Assembly (NCBI GenBank): GCA_007115705.1
Contig: QXEO01000548.1
Location: forward strand, 7,975,024-8,039,023
DNA length: 64,000 nucleotides
Direction of reading: 5' to 3'
Origin: Dactylis glomerata
Taxonomy: Eukaryota > Streptophyta > Magnoliopsida > Poales > Poaceae
In this document: positions 11,054 to 22,326 of the stretch, piece after piece
Layout: each line of letters starts with the position of its first letter
Numbering within the stretch: the first letter of the stretch is position 1
Made by a program: the position numbers and the translations under genes
The notes under the pieces: generated by a model
What the model was told of the DNA's origin: nothing
The model's input: only the letters and a program-made list of their open reading frames with translations
Databases searched by the model: none

Positions 11054-12704
11054 TTAGAAGGGACGCGTCTCATCAAACGTGACATCACGAGAGATGCGCA
11101 TCCGACGACCAACAGGATCCCAACAGCGATAGCCCTTATGCTCATCACTGTAGCCGAGAAAAACACACTCAACAGACTGAGCGGTCAGTTTGGTGCGTTC
11201 CCAAGGAGGGAGAAGAACATAGCAAACGCAACCAAACAAACGAAGAGTCGAGTAGTCTGGAGAACCACCAGAGAGACGCTCGAGAGGGATGCCACCTTGG
11301 AGGGCAGCAGAAGGCTGGATGTTAATGAGGTAAGTCGACGTAGCAATAGCCTCAGCCCAGAAATGCGGCGGAAGAGAAGAAGCAATCATCATAGCACGGG
11401 TGGTCTCAAGAATATGACGATGCTTACGCTCGGCGACACCATTTTGAGCATGCGCACCGGGACAAGAAAACTGAGCAAGGGTGCCCTGCTCAGCAAGAAC
11501 ACCACGCAGGTGCTGAGAGATATACTCACCAGCAGAATCAGCACGGAACACACGAATGGGCGAGGAATACTGAGTGCGGACCATGGCCGCAAAGCGCTGA
11601 TAAATAGAGAGCGCCTCACTGCGAGAGCGCATAAAAAACAACCAGGTGTGCCGTGAAAAATCATCAATGAATAAAATATAGTAGCGATGGCCCCCTTTTG
11701 AACCAAAGGGAGCCGGACCCCAAACATCTGAATGAACTAAATCAAAAGGTCGCTGAGATACAGACACACTGGTAGGATAGGGAAGCTGAATCTGTTTGCC
11801 TAACCTACAACCCTGACAGTTCAAAGACACATCTCCTGAGACAGACCCCAGAAGACCACGACGGACTAAAGACGATAAACGGGAGCCACAAAGGTGACCC
11901 AGCCGATGATGCCACTGCTGGAAAGAGCCAATGACGGAAGCAGCAACCGCAGGAGAACTGGCCGATGAAGAGGCAGCAGAAGGAACACGAAGCCAGTCTA
12001 ACTCCCAGAGCCCTGGAGACTCACGACTACGAGGGCCAGCTCCAACCAGGGCCTTTGTGCGGCGGTCCTGAACAGCACAAGAATCAGCGTCAAGAATGAC
12101 GCGACAACCAGAATCAGTAAGCTGACTAGCAGAAAAAAGATTCATCTTAAGGCTAGGAACATGAGAAACATCAGGAACAGAGAAAGAGGAAGTAGAGAGG
12201 GTGCCTCGACTGGAAACAGGAAGAGATGTACCATCAGCCGTGATAACACGGACAGGAGAAACAAGAGAACGAAGAGCAGAAAGAATAGAAGATGCAGAGG
12301 TCATATGAAAAGAAGCTCCAGAATCCAGATACCACGGGGACATACCTGACTGTGCAGAAGGTGGTGGTCGCGCGGTGCCAGAAGAGGTAGACACAGGACC
12401 AGCAGTGCCTGATGAGGAAGAGCCTGGAGTAGCGAGCAGACTACGAATACCCCGAAGAATGTCCTGCTCCGAGAGAGCAACTGCAGAAGATCCTGAAGAA
12501 CCAGCCTGCTGACGAGCGTGGAACTGCTGACGTAAACTGGGATCCCTCCTCCAACAGCTAGAGAAATCATGGCCAGTCTTGCCACAGTAGGAGCAGGGAG
12601 GACGAGGATTGCGGTTCTGACCGCGAGGCTGCTGAGACTGACTCTGGCCCTGGACCGGAGGAGTAGAGAGTATCGGTGGCACTGGAGACCGCATTGGAGC
12701 CGAC
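11054..12704 (-). pseudogene. Copia element I: zinc knuckle, protease and integrase
   Basis: Begins at the element J insertion point and ends at an in-frame TAA (11054-11056). In order: the Gag zinc knuckle (CSYCGKTGHDFSSC), the aspartic protease active site (WYLDSGASFHMT), the integrase zinc-binding H/H/C/C region (HHRLGHL, CQGCRLGKQ), and the integrase core with first D in VHSDVWGP, second D in FRADSAGEY and E in NGVAERKHR. The protease matures the polyprotein and integrase inserts the DNA copy. All catalytic residues are visible. The first residues of the open frame right of 12704 come from element J's LTR and are not part of this protein. Confidence 0.87.
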
Positions 12705-14250
12705 TGATGTCTACGCACTTCTATTCTTGTAGACACTTGTTGGGCCTCCAAGTGCAGAGGTTTGTAGAACAGCAGCAAGTTTCCCTTAAGTGGATCACCC
12801 AAGGTTTATCGAACTCAGGGAGGTTAGAGGTCAAAGCTATCCCTCTCAAGCAACCCTGCAATTACGATACAGAAAGTCTCTTGTGTCCCCAACACACCCA
12901 ATACACTTGTCAAATGTATAGGTGCACTAGTTCGGCGAAGAGATAGTGAAATACAAGTGGTATAGATGATTATAAGTAGTAAATACAATCTGGAATAAAA
13001 ATCGCTGCGAGCAAACATGTAACAAAACAGCAAGTAAACGGTGTGCAATGCTTGGAAACAAGGCCTAGGGATCATACTTTCACTAGTGGACACACTCCCA
13101 ACAAATATAACATGATTGAACAAATAAACAACTTCTCTTCACTATGGTACTCTGAATTACTCTCCTATTGAATAACACTAATCATTGTGTAGTGGCTACA
13201 GAAGCACCCCTTAAAGTTCATCAAGTACTTGACAAACACCACTCATAGAGATATCCAAATCAAAGCACAACTCAAGATAGATATTATTGCAACTTAAACC
13301 AAGTACTAACACGGTGCACACACTGTCAACATTACACCATGAAAGGAGGAATAAATCACTTCAATACTATCATAGTAATAATTACTCTCATAATCCACAA
13401 GAGATCACAATCATAGCCTAAACCAAGTACCACCATGATGCACGCACTGTCACTGTTACACCATGTCGGGAGGAATAGATTACTTTAATAATACCACTAG
13501 AGTACACATAATATCTGAATAATAACATCTACTTGTTCAACATGATACAAAGCTCACGATCACATAAAGATCACATCATGGGAGAGAGAGGTGAACCACA
13601 TAGCTACCGGTAGAGCCCTCAGCCCTGGCGGAGAACTACTCCCTCCTCATCATAGGAGACAGCAAGGTTGATGGAGATGGCGGTGAGGTCGATGGAGACG
13701 GCGGAGACGACGATGGAGACCGATGGAGATGGCTCCGGGGGCACTTCCCCGTCCCGGCAGGGTGCCAGAACAGAGACTTCTGTCCCCCAAAATTTGGCTT
13801 CGACGGCGGCGACGTTGCGGAACTGTTCTGGAAATTTTCGCCGACTCCTTTAGGGTTTTCCGTCCCGAGGCTTTATATAGGCGAAGGGGCGATGTCAGAG
13901 GGGGAGCCAGGCCCCCTCAACCTATGGCGGCGCGGCCAGGCCCCTGGCCGCGCCAGCCTGGCGTGTGGGGCCCTGGTGGCCCCCCTCCTACTCTTCTTTG
14001 GATCTCTGGAAGCTTCCGGGTAAAATAAGACTTCAGGAACTTGTTTCGTCCAATTCCGAGAATATTTCCTGTGTATCACTTCTGAAACACAAAAACAGCA
14101 GAAAACAGGGAACTGGCACTGTGGCAACTTGTTAATAGGTTAGTTCCAGAAAATGCATAAAAGTGCCACGAAGTGTAACGAAACATTAGACAAATGGTGT
14201 GAAAACAAGCATGGAGCATAAAAAATTATGGATACGTCGGAGACGTATCA
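12705..14250 (-). repeat. 3' LTR of element J
   Basis: Begins (plus strand) TGATGTCTACGCACTTC and ends GACGTATCA. The right half (promoter side) is homologous to the LTRs of A-D, with TATA box at 13871-13880 (minus strand) and GC palindrome near 13928-13953. The left half (about 12705-13560) is unrelated to A-D. The polypurine tract in reverse (GCATCCCCAAGCTT) follows at 14251. Confidence 0.92.
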
Positions 14251-14779
14251 GCATCCCCAAGCTTAACTCCTGCTCGTCCTCGAGTAGGTAAGTGATAACA
14301 ACAGAATAATTTTTGAGGTGACATGCACCTACACAATCTTGATCATATATGTAAGCATTTGTGAGCTGGGATCATAAGAACTTAAAACATGGGCATGAAA
14401 GATATAATCTTGACAATAAGAACTTAGCAACCATGTTGTAAACATGAAAATGAACACAAACAAAAGATCATGAAATGAAACAATGAAAGTCAAACGTGTG
14501 TTCAAATCATAAGGAAAAACATACAAATGGTTTTCAGCTTGTCCTTCATGGAGAGCAAAACATAAATGCATAGGACACCTTTAAGTTTAAGAGGGCGACT
14601 AGATACAAATAATTTAAGAACACGTGAAACCATAGTCATGAATCAATCAATGAAAACTTTGGGACAATGCACATTATACTCAGAATGACAACTATGCTCT
14701 CTTAATGGTGCATAAAGGTAGAAGGTGGAGACTCAACATAAAGTAAAAGAAAGGCCCTTCGCAGAGGGAAGCAGTGATT

Positions 14780-15232
14780 AAACATGTGCTAGAGCTTTTC
14801 ATTTGTAAAGCAGAGAGATAAAAAATGGTTTTGAGAGGTTGTTGCTTTTGTCAACGACTAGCAATGGGGTTCTTACTATCTTCCATACAAAAATGAAGCA
14901 AGTTTTTGAGAGAGAGATTGACACTTTTGTGCTCTTTTATAAAGCTTGGCACTCCTCCCCACCTTTTTTCCTTTCTCAAACCATGGCTAACCGATTCCAT
15001 CGGGTGCCCACCAACTTTCACATTCCATGGAGGAGTGTCTTTTTTCTTTATTTTTTTTTCTCTTTTTTCTTTTATTTTTGGAATAAGCAATATGGAAGAG
15101 AGCAAATCCGACCACTACGTCCCCATGAGCTAAAAACAGTGGCACAAAACGAGAAGTAGTTGAAAGTTTTTGAAAGGTAGCACATGAAAATTTACTTTGG
15201 AATGGCTTACAAATACCATGCATAGGAGTTTA
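14780..15232 (-). other. J-specific segment replacing the usual 3'-UTR module
   Basis: Flanking sequence on both sides (14251-14779 and from 15233) matches the 3' UTR of D, but this 453-bp stretch does not. D, A, B and C have a different and longer sequence there. It contains a T-rich tract (15030-15080) and no convincing gene. Confidence 0.6.
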
Positions 15233-16841
15233 TAGTGGACACAATGGCAAACTTGGTTTTTGGGAGTTGGATGCACGAGTAGAGCTCATACTCAGTACAA
15301 GGCGAGGGCTAGCAAAAGACTGGGAGCGACCAACTAAGAGAGCAATAACGGCCATAATCATGCAAAGCGACAAAGCAACATTAAAAGAAGCATAAGATGG
15401 CATCAAAAGTCAAAAACTAAATGATCATAGAGGCTATAGGCGACTTATTTTTGTAGTCAACATGGTGTAAGCATGTGCCAAGTCAACCCAAATAAAACAT
15501 CAAAGGAGAAAACCAAATAAATGCTTCCATATAATAAAAACAACGCATGATTTTTTCAAAGGCTCATTAAGCAATCTCAGTTATTTGAGACAAGTCATGC
15601 TACAGCAAAACCACTAAGCATACTATCAAAAAGACATCAAGCACGACATGCAAAAGCCTAGGCCGCAGTCTACACAAGCTCCTTCTTGTACCACTTTTTT
15701 GCATAAAGCTTTTTCTCTTTTCCAACACCATTTGAATTTTTTTAAGACACCTCTTTTGATGAAAACCAATAAAGATCAGAGGCAAAAATACACCTTGATG
15801 AAAAGGTATGACAAGGTCTGAACGCAAATCAAGGCGAAAATGAAAACCAAAAGCAGTAGCAGAAAAAGAGAACACTCGTTGAAACGATAGGAGTGAAAAC
15901 TAGAGTGTTCTTAGCAAATGAAAAGCGAGTTTATCTCCTCCAAAAGAAACATGATGTGATCTAACCATTTATTGCAGCAAAAAAAAAACAAACTAACTAA
16001 GAAAACTAAAATAACTGACGCTCCAAGAAAAACGCATAGTGCATGAAGCAATAAAAATATAGTGTTTTGAAAGGTGACCTGATTTTTGCCGATGAAGAAG
16101 GGGTGCCTCGGGGGCATCCCCAAGCTTTGACGCTTGTACTTCTTGGATATTTCTTGGGGTGATGCATGGGCATCCATAAGCTTGAGCTTTTGACCATTCT
16201 TCAACTCATCTCATCATTCTCCAATCCCTACACTTGAAAACTTCCTTCATACAAAACTAAACACAATTCTATTAGCAACATTAGTGTAAGCATATCATAT
16301 AATCAACCTCTTTTTGCTTCAGGTTTCAACCCAAAACCACCACATATATAGCATATACTACTGTAGCAACTTCTCTAAAAGTTCCATGATCAAAAGAACT
16401 CAAAAGAAAGCGATAAAGTGGCAAACACAAATATTGGCAGAAATCTGTCAAAACTGAACAGCTGACAAATATCGAATTTTTGAGGGGTATTCTGTTGCTC
16501 AAATCAAAAAGTGTTCAACTAATGAAAGTTTGGATATAACCTGGGGCATATGCACAAGAAATCGTAGGTCCAAAAGATAAACAGAGAATTTATACGAATT
16601 TTTACGGTGCAGCACCGAAAACAGTTTCAGGACAGCAACATCCCCAAATCTTACCTCACTCGAATTAGAGGCTTCTCTTGGCACAACAATAAAATAAAAA
16701 GGATAAGGAGCGGTTATTACAGTAGTAATAACTTCCAATACTCAAATAAAAGAAAAAGTACTAAAAGTAAACAATGGGTTATCTCCCAAGAGTGCTTTTC
16801 TTTAACGCCTTTGAGCTAGGCGCAGTAATTTGCAAAGATGC

Positions 16842-17690
16842 TCATGTGGGCGCCATATAAGAGCTTGAGGCAAAGACGCCATATAGGAACTTAAAGCAAT
16901 AGAGAGCATCAAAAAGCAAGTATGGAACACATTTAAATCTAAACCACTTCCTATGAAAAATAGTCTTGTAAAGAGACAAGTCATGAAAGCGCAAAGCAAA
17001 AAGCATAGGAAGGCAAAACAAGTACAACTTCAAGAATTGCAACATAAAGAGGGGAAACTCAATATTGTTGAGATCCATCAAACCATGTTTCCCTCTCTCA
17101 TAATAACTTTCAGTAGCATCATGAATAGAACTAACAATATAACTATCACATAAAGCATCCCTATCATGAGCCACATGCATAAAAGAATTAATACTCACCA
17201 CAGGAACAATAGTAGTAGGAGCAAATTCAATAGAATAATTATTCTCATCACCATAATCATCATAAATAGGAGGCATATTGTAATCATAACTAATTTTCTC
17301 CTCAAAAGTAGGTGAACTAAAAATATTATACTCATCATCATAACCATCACAAACTAGAGGTTTAGTATCATCACAAGCTAGAGAACTACTATGTCGCAAA
17401 GCATATTCATCAAACATATCATCATAAGAAGGAACATCACATATGGGAGATAAAATAACATCAGAGCAAATTTTCTCCACTAAAGCTGGGGAACTAAAAA
17501 TATCATGCTTAACAAAACCAGCTTCCCCAAGCTTAGACTTTTCTGTAGCATTAGCAATAACGGTGTTCAAAGCATTCATACTAACAACACTATTAGCATG
17601 CAAATTAAGCTCTAAAGGTTTTTCAATTTTCTCTTCAAACACTTCATATCTAAACTCAGGAAAAAGACTACAGAACTCATTGTTTTCCAT
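16842..17690 (-). CDS. Retroelement ORF of unknown function with hydrophobic C-terminus (282 aa, element J)
   Basis: First ORF after the primer site of J; the ATG at 17690 is about 115 bases inside it. The N-terminal 200 residues are acidic and rich in D, Y, S and N. A loose internal repeat (IFSSPALVEKI and later IFSSPTFEEKI) recurs about 60 residues apart. Two hydrophobic stretches follow near residues 212-233 and 254-274, separated by a basic segment (FHRKWFRFK), so a membrane-associated C-terminus is possible. No Gag, protease or polymerase motif is seen. Similar hypothetical proteins are, as I recall, frequent in wheat. It could be a captured gene, an extremely diverged structural protein or a decayed frame. 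The long open frame suggests recent constraint or youth. Confidence 0.5.
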   Translation of the reverse strand: MENNEFCSLFPEFRYEVFEEKIEKPLELNLHANSVVSMNALNTVIANATEKSKLGEAGFVKHDIFSSPALVEKICSDVILSPICDVPSYDDMFDEYALRHSSSLACDDTKPLVCDGYDDEYNIFSSPTFEEKISYDYNMPPIYDDYGDENNYSIEFAPTTIVPVVSINSFMHVAHDRDALCDSYIVSSIHDATESYYERGKHGLMDLNNIEFPLFMLQFLKLYLFCLPMLFALRFHDLSLYKTIFHRKWFRFKCVPYLLFDALYCFKFLYGVFASSSYMAPT

Positions 17691-17803
17691 TTAAGCCTAA
17701 CCAGTGAAAATAAAAACAAGAAACAAAAAGATGTAATTGCAGAATCTAAAGGAAATAACTTCGAGCATTCACACAGGAGGATGCGAGTACCTTTTACCTT
17801 ACC

Positions 17804-17821
17804 TCCCCGGCAATGGCGCCA
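17804..17821 (-). other. Primer binding site of element J
   Basis: Minus-strand TGGCGCCATTGCCGGGGA, one mismatch from the tRNA-Asp-type site of A, C and D, ten bases inside the LTR. Confidence 0.8.
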
Positions 17822-17831
17822 GAAAAGAGCT

Positions 17832-19377
17832 TGATGTCTACGCACTTCTATTCTTGTAGACACTTGTTGGGCCTCCAAGTGCAGAGGTTTGTAGAACAGC
17901 AGCAAGTTTCCCTTAAGTGGATCACCCAAGGTTTATCGAACTCAGGGAGGTTAGAGGTCAAAGCTATCCCTCTCAAGCAACCCTGCAATTACGATACAGA
18001 AAGTCTCTTGTGTCCCCAACACACCCAATACACTTGTCAAATGTATAGGTGCACTAGTTCGGCGAAGAGATAGTGAAATACAAGTGGTATAGATGATTAT
18101 AAGTAGTAAATACAATCTGGAATAAAAATCGCTGCGAGCAAACATGTAACAAAACAGCAAGTAAACGGTGTGCAATGCTTGGAAACAAGGCCTAGGGATC
18201 ATACTTTCACTAGTGGACACACTCCCAACAAATATAACATGATTGAACAAATAAACAACTTCTCTTCACTATGGTACTCTGAATTACTCTCCTATTGAAT
18301 AACACTAATCATTGTGTAGTGGCTATAGAAGCACCCCTTAAAGTTCATCAAGTACTTGACAAACACCACTCATAGAGATATCCAAATCAAAGCACAACTC
18401 AAGATAGATATTATTGCAACTTAAACCAAGTACTAACACGGTGCACACACTGTCAACATTACACCATGAAAGGAGGAATAAATCACTTCAATACTATCAT
18501 ATTAATAATTACTCTCATAATCCACAAGAGATCACAATCATAGCCTAAACCAAGTACCACCATGATGCACGCACTATCACCGTTACACCATGGCAGGAGG
18601 AATAGATTACTTTAATAATACCACTAGAGTACACATAATATCTGAATAATAACATCTACTTGTTCAACATGATACAAAGCTCACAATCACATAAAGATCA
18701 CATCATGGGAGAGAGAGGTGAACCACATAGCTACCGGTAGAGCCCTCAGCCCCGGCGAAGAACTACTCCCTCCTCATCATAGGAGACAGCAAGGTTGATG
18801 GAGATGGCGGTGAGGTCGATGGAGACGGAGGAGACGGCGATGGAGACTGATGGAGATGGCTCCGGGGGCACTTCCCCGTCCCGGCAGGGTGCCGGAACAG
18901 AGACTTCTGTCCCCCGAAATTTGGCTTCGACGGCGGCGGCGCTGCGGAACTGTTCTGGAAATTTTCGCCGACTCCTTTAGGGTTTTCCGTCCCGAGGCTT
19001 TATATAGGCGAAGGGGCGATGTCAGAGGGGGAGCCAGGCCCCCTCGCCCTATGGCGGCGCGGCCAGGCCCCTGGCCGCGCCAGCCTGGCATGTGGGGCCC
19101 TGGTGGCCCCCCTCCTACTCTTCTTCGGATCTCTGGAAGCTTCCGGGTAAAATAAGACTTCAGGAACTTGTTTCGTCCAATTCCGAGAATATTTCCTGTG
19201 TATCACTTCTGAAACACAAAAACAGCAGAAAACAGGGAACTGGCACTGTGGCAACTTGTTAATAGGTTAGTTCCAGAAAATGCATAAAAGTGCCACGAAG
19301 TGTAACGAAACATTAGACAAATGGTGTGAAAACAAGCATGGAGCATAAAAAATTATAGATACGTCGGAGACGTATCA
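17832..19377 (-). repeat. 5' LTR of element J
   Basis: Same length and termini as 12705-14250. TATA box about 18998-19007. A perfect 26-bp GC palindrome (12-bp arms, 2-bp spacer) lies at 19056-19081. Confidence 0.92.
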
Positions 19378-19382
19378 CCGAC

Positions 19383-20215
19383 GGCACAGGAGAACCACGA
19401 GCAGCAAGTACAGAGGGGACCTCAAGAAGACCAGCACCACGAAGACGAGTCTCCTCAGCACGAAGCTCAGACAACACCTCAGAGAGCGGGACACGACCAC
19501 GAGCAAGTAGCTGGGCGCGACGAGGCTCGAACTCCTTGCGGAGCCGAGACAAGAACTCATATACACGTTGAAACTCCAGATCAGCGCGCACAGTCAAACA
19601 GCAGGCACAAGTGGCACACACAGCTGTACGAAGAGAATCGAGCTGGCGCCAGATAGCAGCACTCTGAGTGTAGAACTCATCAATGGTAGAATCACCCTGC
19701 TGAAGAGCATGCTCCTGGCGAACAACAGACAGGTAAAGAGCATCCCCAGACTGCTGATAGCGCTGACGAAGAAAGGCCCACTGAGCAGTAACAGTGGGAA
19801 GACCCATGAACTCGGCAGCATACTGAGGCAGAACACTGGAAGTAAGAACAGCAGCAGCACGAGCATCCTCATATATCCACTGAGTGTAGTTAGTCAGATC
19901 CAGCCGGTAGGTCGCCAGAGCGTCAGAATACTCCTGGACCTGCCGGTCATACTCAGCCAGAGCAGTAGCATCCGTACTCTTGGCTGCATCCTTGGCCTCC
20001 TGAGTAGCATCAGGGGCAAGGGCAACGGGCGTCGATGGAATAGGCGCCGTAGGAGCAGTGGGGCGCGGCGGACAGGGGACCTCGCCGGAAAGCACACCCC
20101 ACAGACGGAGACCGCGCATGTGAACGCGCATAAAGGCAACGAAATCAGGATAATTCGCGCCATCAAAAGTCACCGGGCAGCGAGGAATCGCAACGTAGCC
20201 CGATGAGGAAGACAT
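19383..20215 (-). pseudogene. Copia element I: Gag capsid part
   Basis: Starts MSSSSGYVAIPRCPV at 20215. The leader from the primer site to this ATG is about 0.7 kb. The frame has the usual copia Gag start (FDGANYPDF..MRVHMRGLRLW) and a C-terminal helical region (DLEFQRVYEFLSRLRKEFE) typical of UBN2-type Gag. The real protein is cut at 19383 by element J (TSD CCGAC); residues read beyond that point belong to J's LTR. The inserted length plus one TSD is a multiple of three, so the frames on both sides still agree. Confidence 0.85.
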
Positions 20216-20915
20216 CTCGCTCTTTTTTTTTTATAACTCTCACAGGAATCTCACGTTGACTGCAACCAAGAACAGAGGGCAATCGAATCCGGCCAATTCA
20301 AAGTAATGGAGCAGACGATTGAGGGCAAGGGCGGCTTGATCGGATAGATCGGCAGCCAATCAACCAATTCCCGGTAGATCGGGCGACTGAAGAAGATCTT
20401 GAGCAGGGTCTCCTCACCAGCTCGGGGCGGCGGCTCAACGATCCAGGGGCGGGAACGGGGCAGCAGAGGCCGGGCCGATCTCCAGCGGGCGGTGACGGGG
20501 CGGGATCGAGGCTGGAGCGGGGCAGCGAGGAGTCCCTCCGAGCAGCAGCAGCAGCCGATCCTGATCCGGGGCAGCAGAGGCCGGGCCGATCTCCAGCGGG
20601 CGGGGACGGGGCGGGATCGAGCGGGTCCGCCCCCGCCTCGGTCTCGTCGCCCCGGATCGGCCCCGTGATCTGCTCCCGCTGCACCCGCTCGGCCACGGAG
20701 CGCCCGGCCTCGTCCGTCTCGGATCGGGATCGATCTGAGCAGGGAGACGGCGACCTGCTCCAGGAGACTCGAGCGGGATGAGGCCCAGACGCGCGGCTGG
20801 GCGGTGATGCGGAACGACGAGCGGAAACGACGAGTGACGAACAGCGGCTAGAACGGGAACCGACGGTGGCCGGGGCGAGCTAGCGGCGGCAGTCACGAGC
20901 AGAGCCCTAAAACCG
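20216..20915 (-). other. Leader of copia element I with a 54-bp direct repeat
   Basis: Untranslated leader between primer site and gag, very GC-rich. Two near-identical 54-bp copies lie at 20457-20510 and 20568-20621, 111 bases apart. A T run (about 20222-20232) lies just before gag. Open frames across it are low-complexity and not supported as genes. Confidence 0.65.
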
Positions 20916-20927
20916 GCTCTGATACCA
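20916..20927 (-). other. Primer binding site of copia element I (tRNA-Met type)
   Basis: Minus-strand TGGTATCAGAGC directly abutting the 5' LTR, the usual initiator tRNA-Met site of plant copia elements. Confidence 0.9.
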
Positions 20928-21065
20928 TGTTAGGAATAGGGAATAGACAAGTTGTATTCCCTGAGGGCCAAAGGCCACAACATATAGTTACACGTACAGG
21001 TGAGAATATGTAGGAAACCCCCTAACAGGTGGGGTAAATACACATGTACAAATATACATCTAACA
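20928..21065 (-). repeat. 5' LTR of copia element I (138 bp)
   Basis: Pair of 8982-9119 with the same termini and length. It is followed by TSD GAACG at 21066-21070. Confidence 0.93.
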
Positions 21066-21070
21066 GAACG

Positions 21071-22012
21071 GACCTTTTAAGACAGCAGAAATAATATAAT
21101 TATATATCTTAATTAAATAGGCAGCTTCAGTGCAAGCAGGTGTACTTGCAAAGTGGGACTAGGATCTAGTCTCGATTATTCTTTTCGCTTTCTAGTCAAG
21201 ATCTTTCCAGGGAGCATTCCTCCGCTCGAGCTCTCAGACTAAATCTAGCTGCCCCTACTTTGGCGCGCAGCGCTGTGTTTGTTTATGGAGGGGGGGGGGG
21301 GGGGGGGGGGTCCGGGCGAATGCAAAGGTCCCATCTTGTTTTCTTATGCAAAGCTGCTTGTGGCTCATCTCATCATGAAGCTTCTAATATCTTAAGCTAT
21401 GGTTTTAGCCATGTTTCTCTATGGTATACTCTGTCCCCATTCGTTCAATGAGCGGCTTACTAATCTTGCGTGCAGTATATACAATGTATATTGGAAAATC
21501 TTAAATTTTGACATAGAGTTTCTCTTCAATACCGACGATAATAAGGAAGACCAAATAGGTCTCCAGTTCTAATGGAATCGTCACTGTCTGCCACAGTTAA
21601 CACATCAATTTAACAACAACCCACGTACACCAATGATAAACCTGGTCAAAGGCGAGAGATAAATGGTTGGCTTCCAAGCAACCAGTATAGTTGTATCGAT
21701 GAATGGACAAGGCAGCGATCGACCGGAATATCGCACTCTGTTTCAATGCTCTCTCCTGTCAGTTAGTGTATGGCTGGAATTATTGTTAACTAACAAACAA
21801 GAGAAACGCTGTTAGTTGTTAAGCTACTGTTTACTTTACTTCGATGCTTCAAGAATACCCTGTCGTAACGCATGACACGTGGCTGTTTTGATGTTCTCTG
21901 AATTTGCAACAACGCACCACCATAGGCTACCTGGACGACAAGTTACTTCCTCCTCCGATGTAATCGACATGTCGTCTTCCGTAATTACAGATCGGTAGGG
22001 TTTAGAACCTAT
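21071..22012. other. Low-feature spacer with a run of 21 G
   Basis: No coding frame or repeat is recognised. A run of 21 G sits at 21290-21310. The right flank of the copia I insertion (GAACGGACC) lies at the start. Confidence 0.5.
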
Positions 22013-22149
22013 GCTCTCATACCATGAAAATAGGTGGTGTAGGGGTATTAGAGTCGTACCTCTCTAGGGGCAAGTCCGTGAATATTTGTATTGATCAGAG
22101 TATGAGTTTACATGGCGTAAAGCCCAAGGCTGGTACACCATATACAACA
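22013..22149 (-). repeat. Relic LTR with primer-site remnant
   Basis: GCTCTCATACCA at 22013-22024 is, on the minus strand, a copia tRNA-Met primer site with one mismatch. It abuts TGAAAATAGG at 22025, and a candidate LTR end TACAACA is at 22149 (125 bp). This looks like the left border of a 5' LTR from a small copia or TRIM element. No partner LTR was found. Confidence 0.4.
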
Positions 22150-22326
22150 GGAAGATTAGATCTAAACTAATTATTAATCTAATTTATAGTTAGATAATAA
22201 AATTATACAACAAGGTAATTGTTTTGTTTATCATTAACTAGTTATTTTTAAATTTCAAATTTTACCTACACTTAATTATAATCTACAACAATATAATGGA
22301 CTGTGAGGTAAGAGGTAGTGGTGTGA

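Larger units (their letters stand above)
12705..19377 (-). mobile_element. Gypsy element J, non-autonomous, complete
   Basis: Two LTRs of 1546 bp each (12705-14250 and 17832-19377) that differ at about 1-2% by eye. TSD CCGAC at 12700-12704 and 19378-19382. Primer site at 17804-17821 and polypurine tract just right of 14250. The only clear coding frame is 16842-17690; no Gag, protease, RT or integrase is present. Its 3' UTR parallels A, C and D, except that 14780 to about 15232 is a different segment. J's leader after the primer site is also different. It is a mosaic member of the chassis shared by A-D. Confidence 0.93.
8982..21065 (-). mobile_element. Copia element I with short LTRs, split by element J
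   Basis: LTRs of 138 bp at 8982-9119 and 20928-21065 differ at about two bases by eye. The TSD GAACG is at 8977-8981 and 21066-21070. The primer site is tRNA-Met type and a G-rich polypurine tract abuts the 3' LTR. Without J the element is about 5.4 kb and encodes Gag, protease, integrase, RT and RNase H in copia order on the minus strand. Element J interrupts the polyprotein between the Gag capsid part and the zinc knuckle, and two in-frame stops lie further on. This copy cannot make a full polyprotein. Short LTRs suggest an Ale/Ivana-like lineage, but that is a guess. Confidence 0.93.

Noticed and set aside
14990..15110. Conserved-looking frame around the ATGGCTAACCGATTCC string in J
   Set aside because: Short, overlapping frames on both strands across a poly-T tract; no support beyond being part of a swapped UTR module.
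20298..20896. Proline/arginine-rich frames in the copia I leader
   Set aside because: High GC content removes stops by chance. The frames overlap in several phases and contain a DNA direct repeat; best explained as leader.
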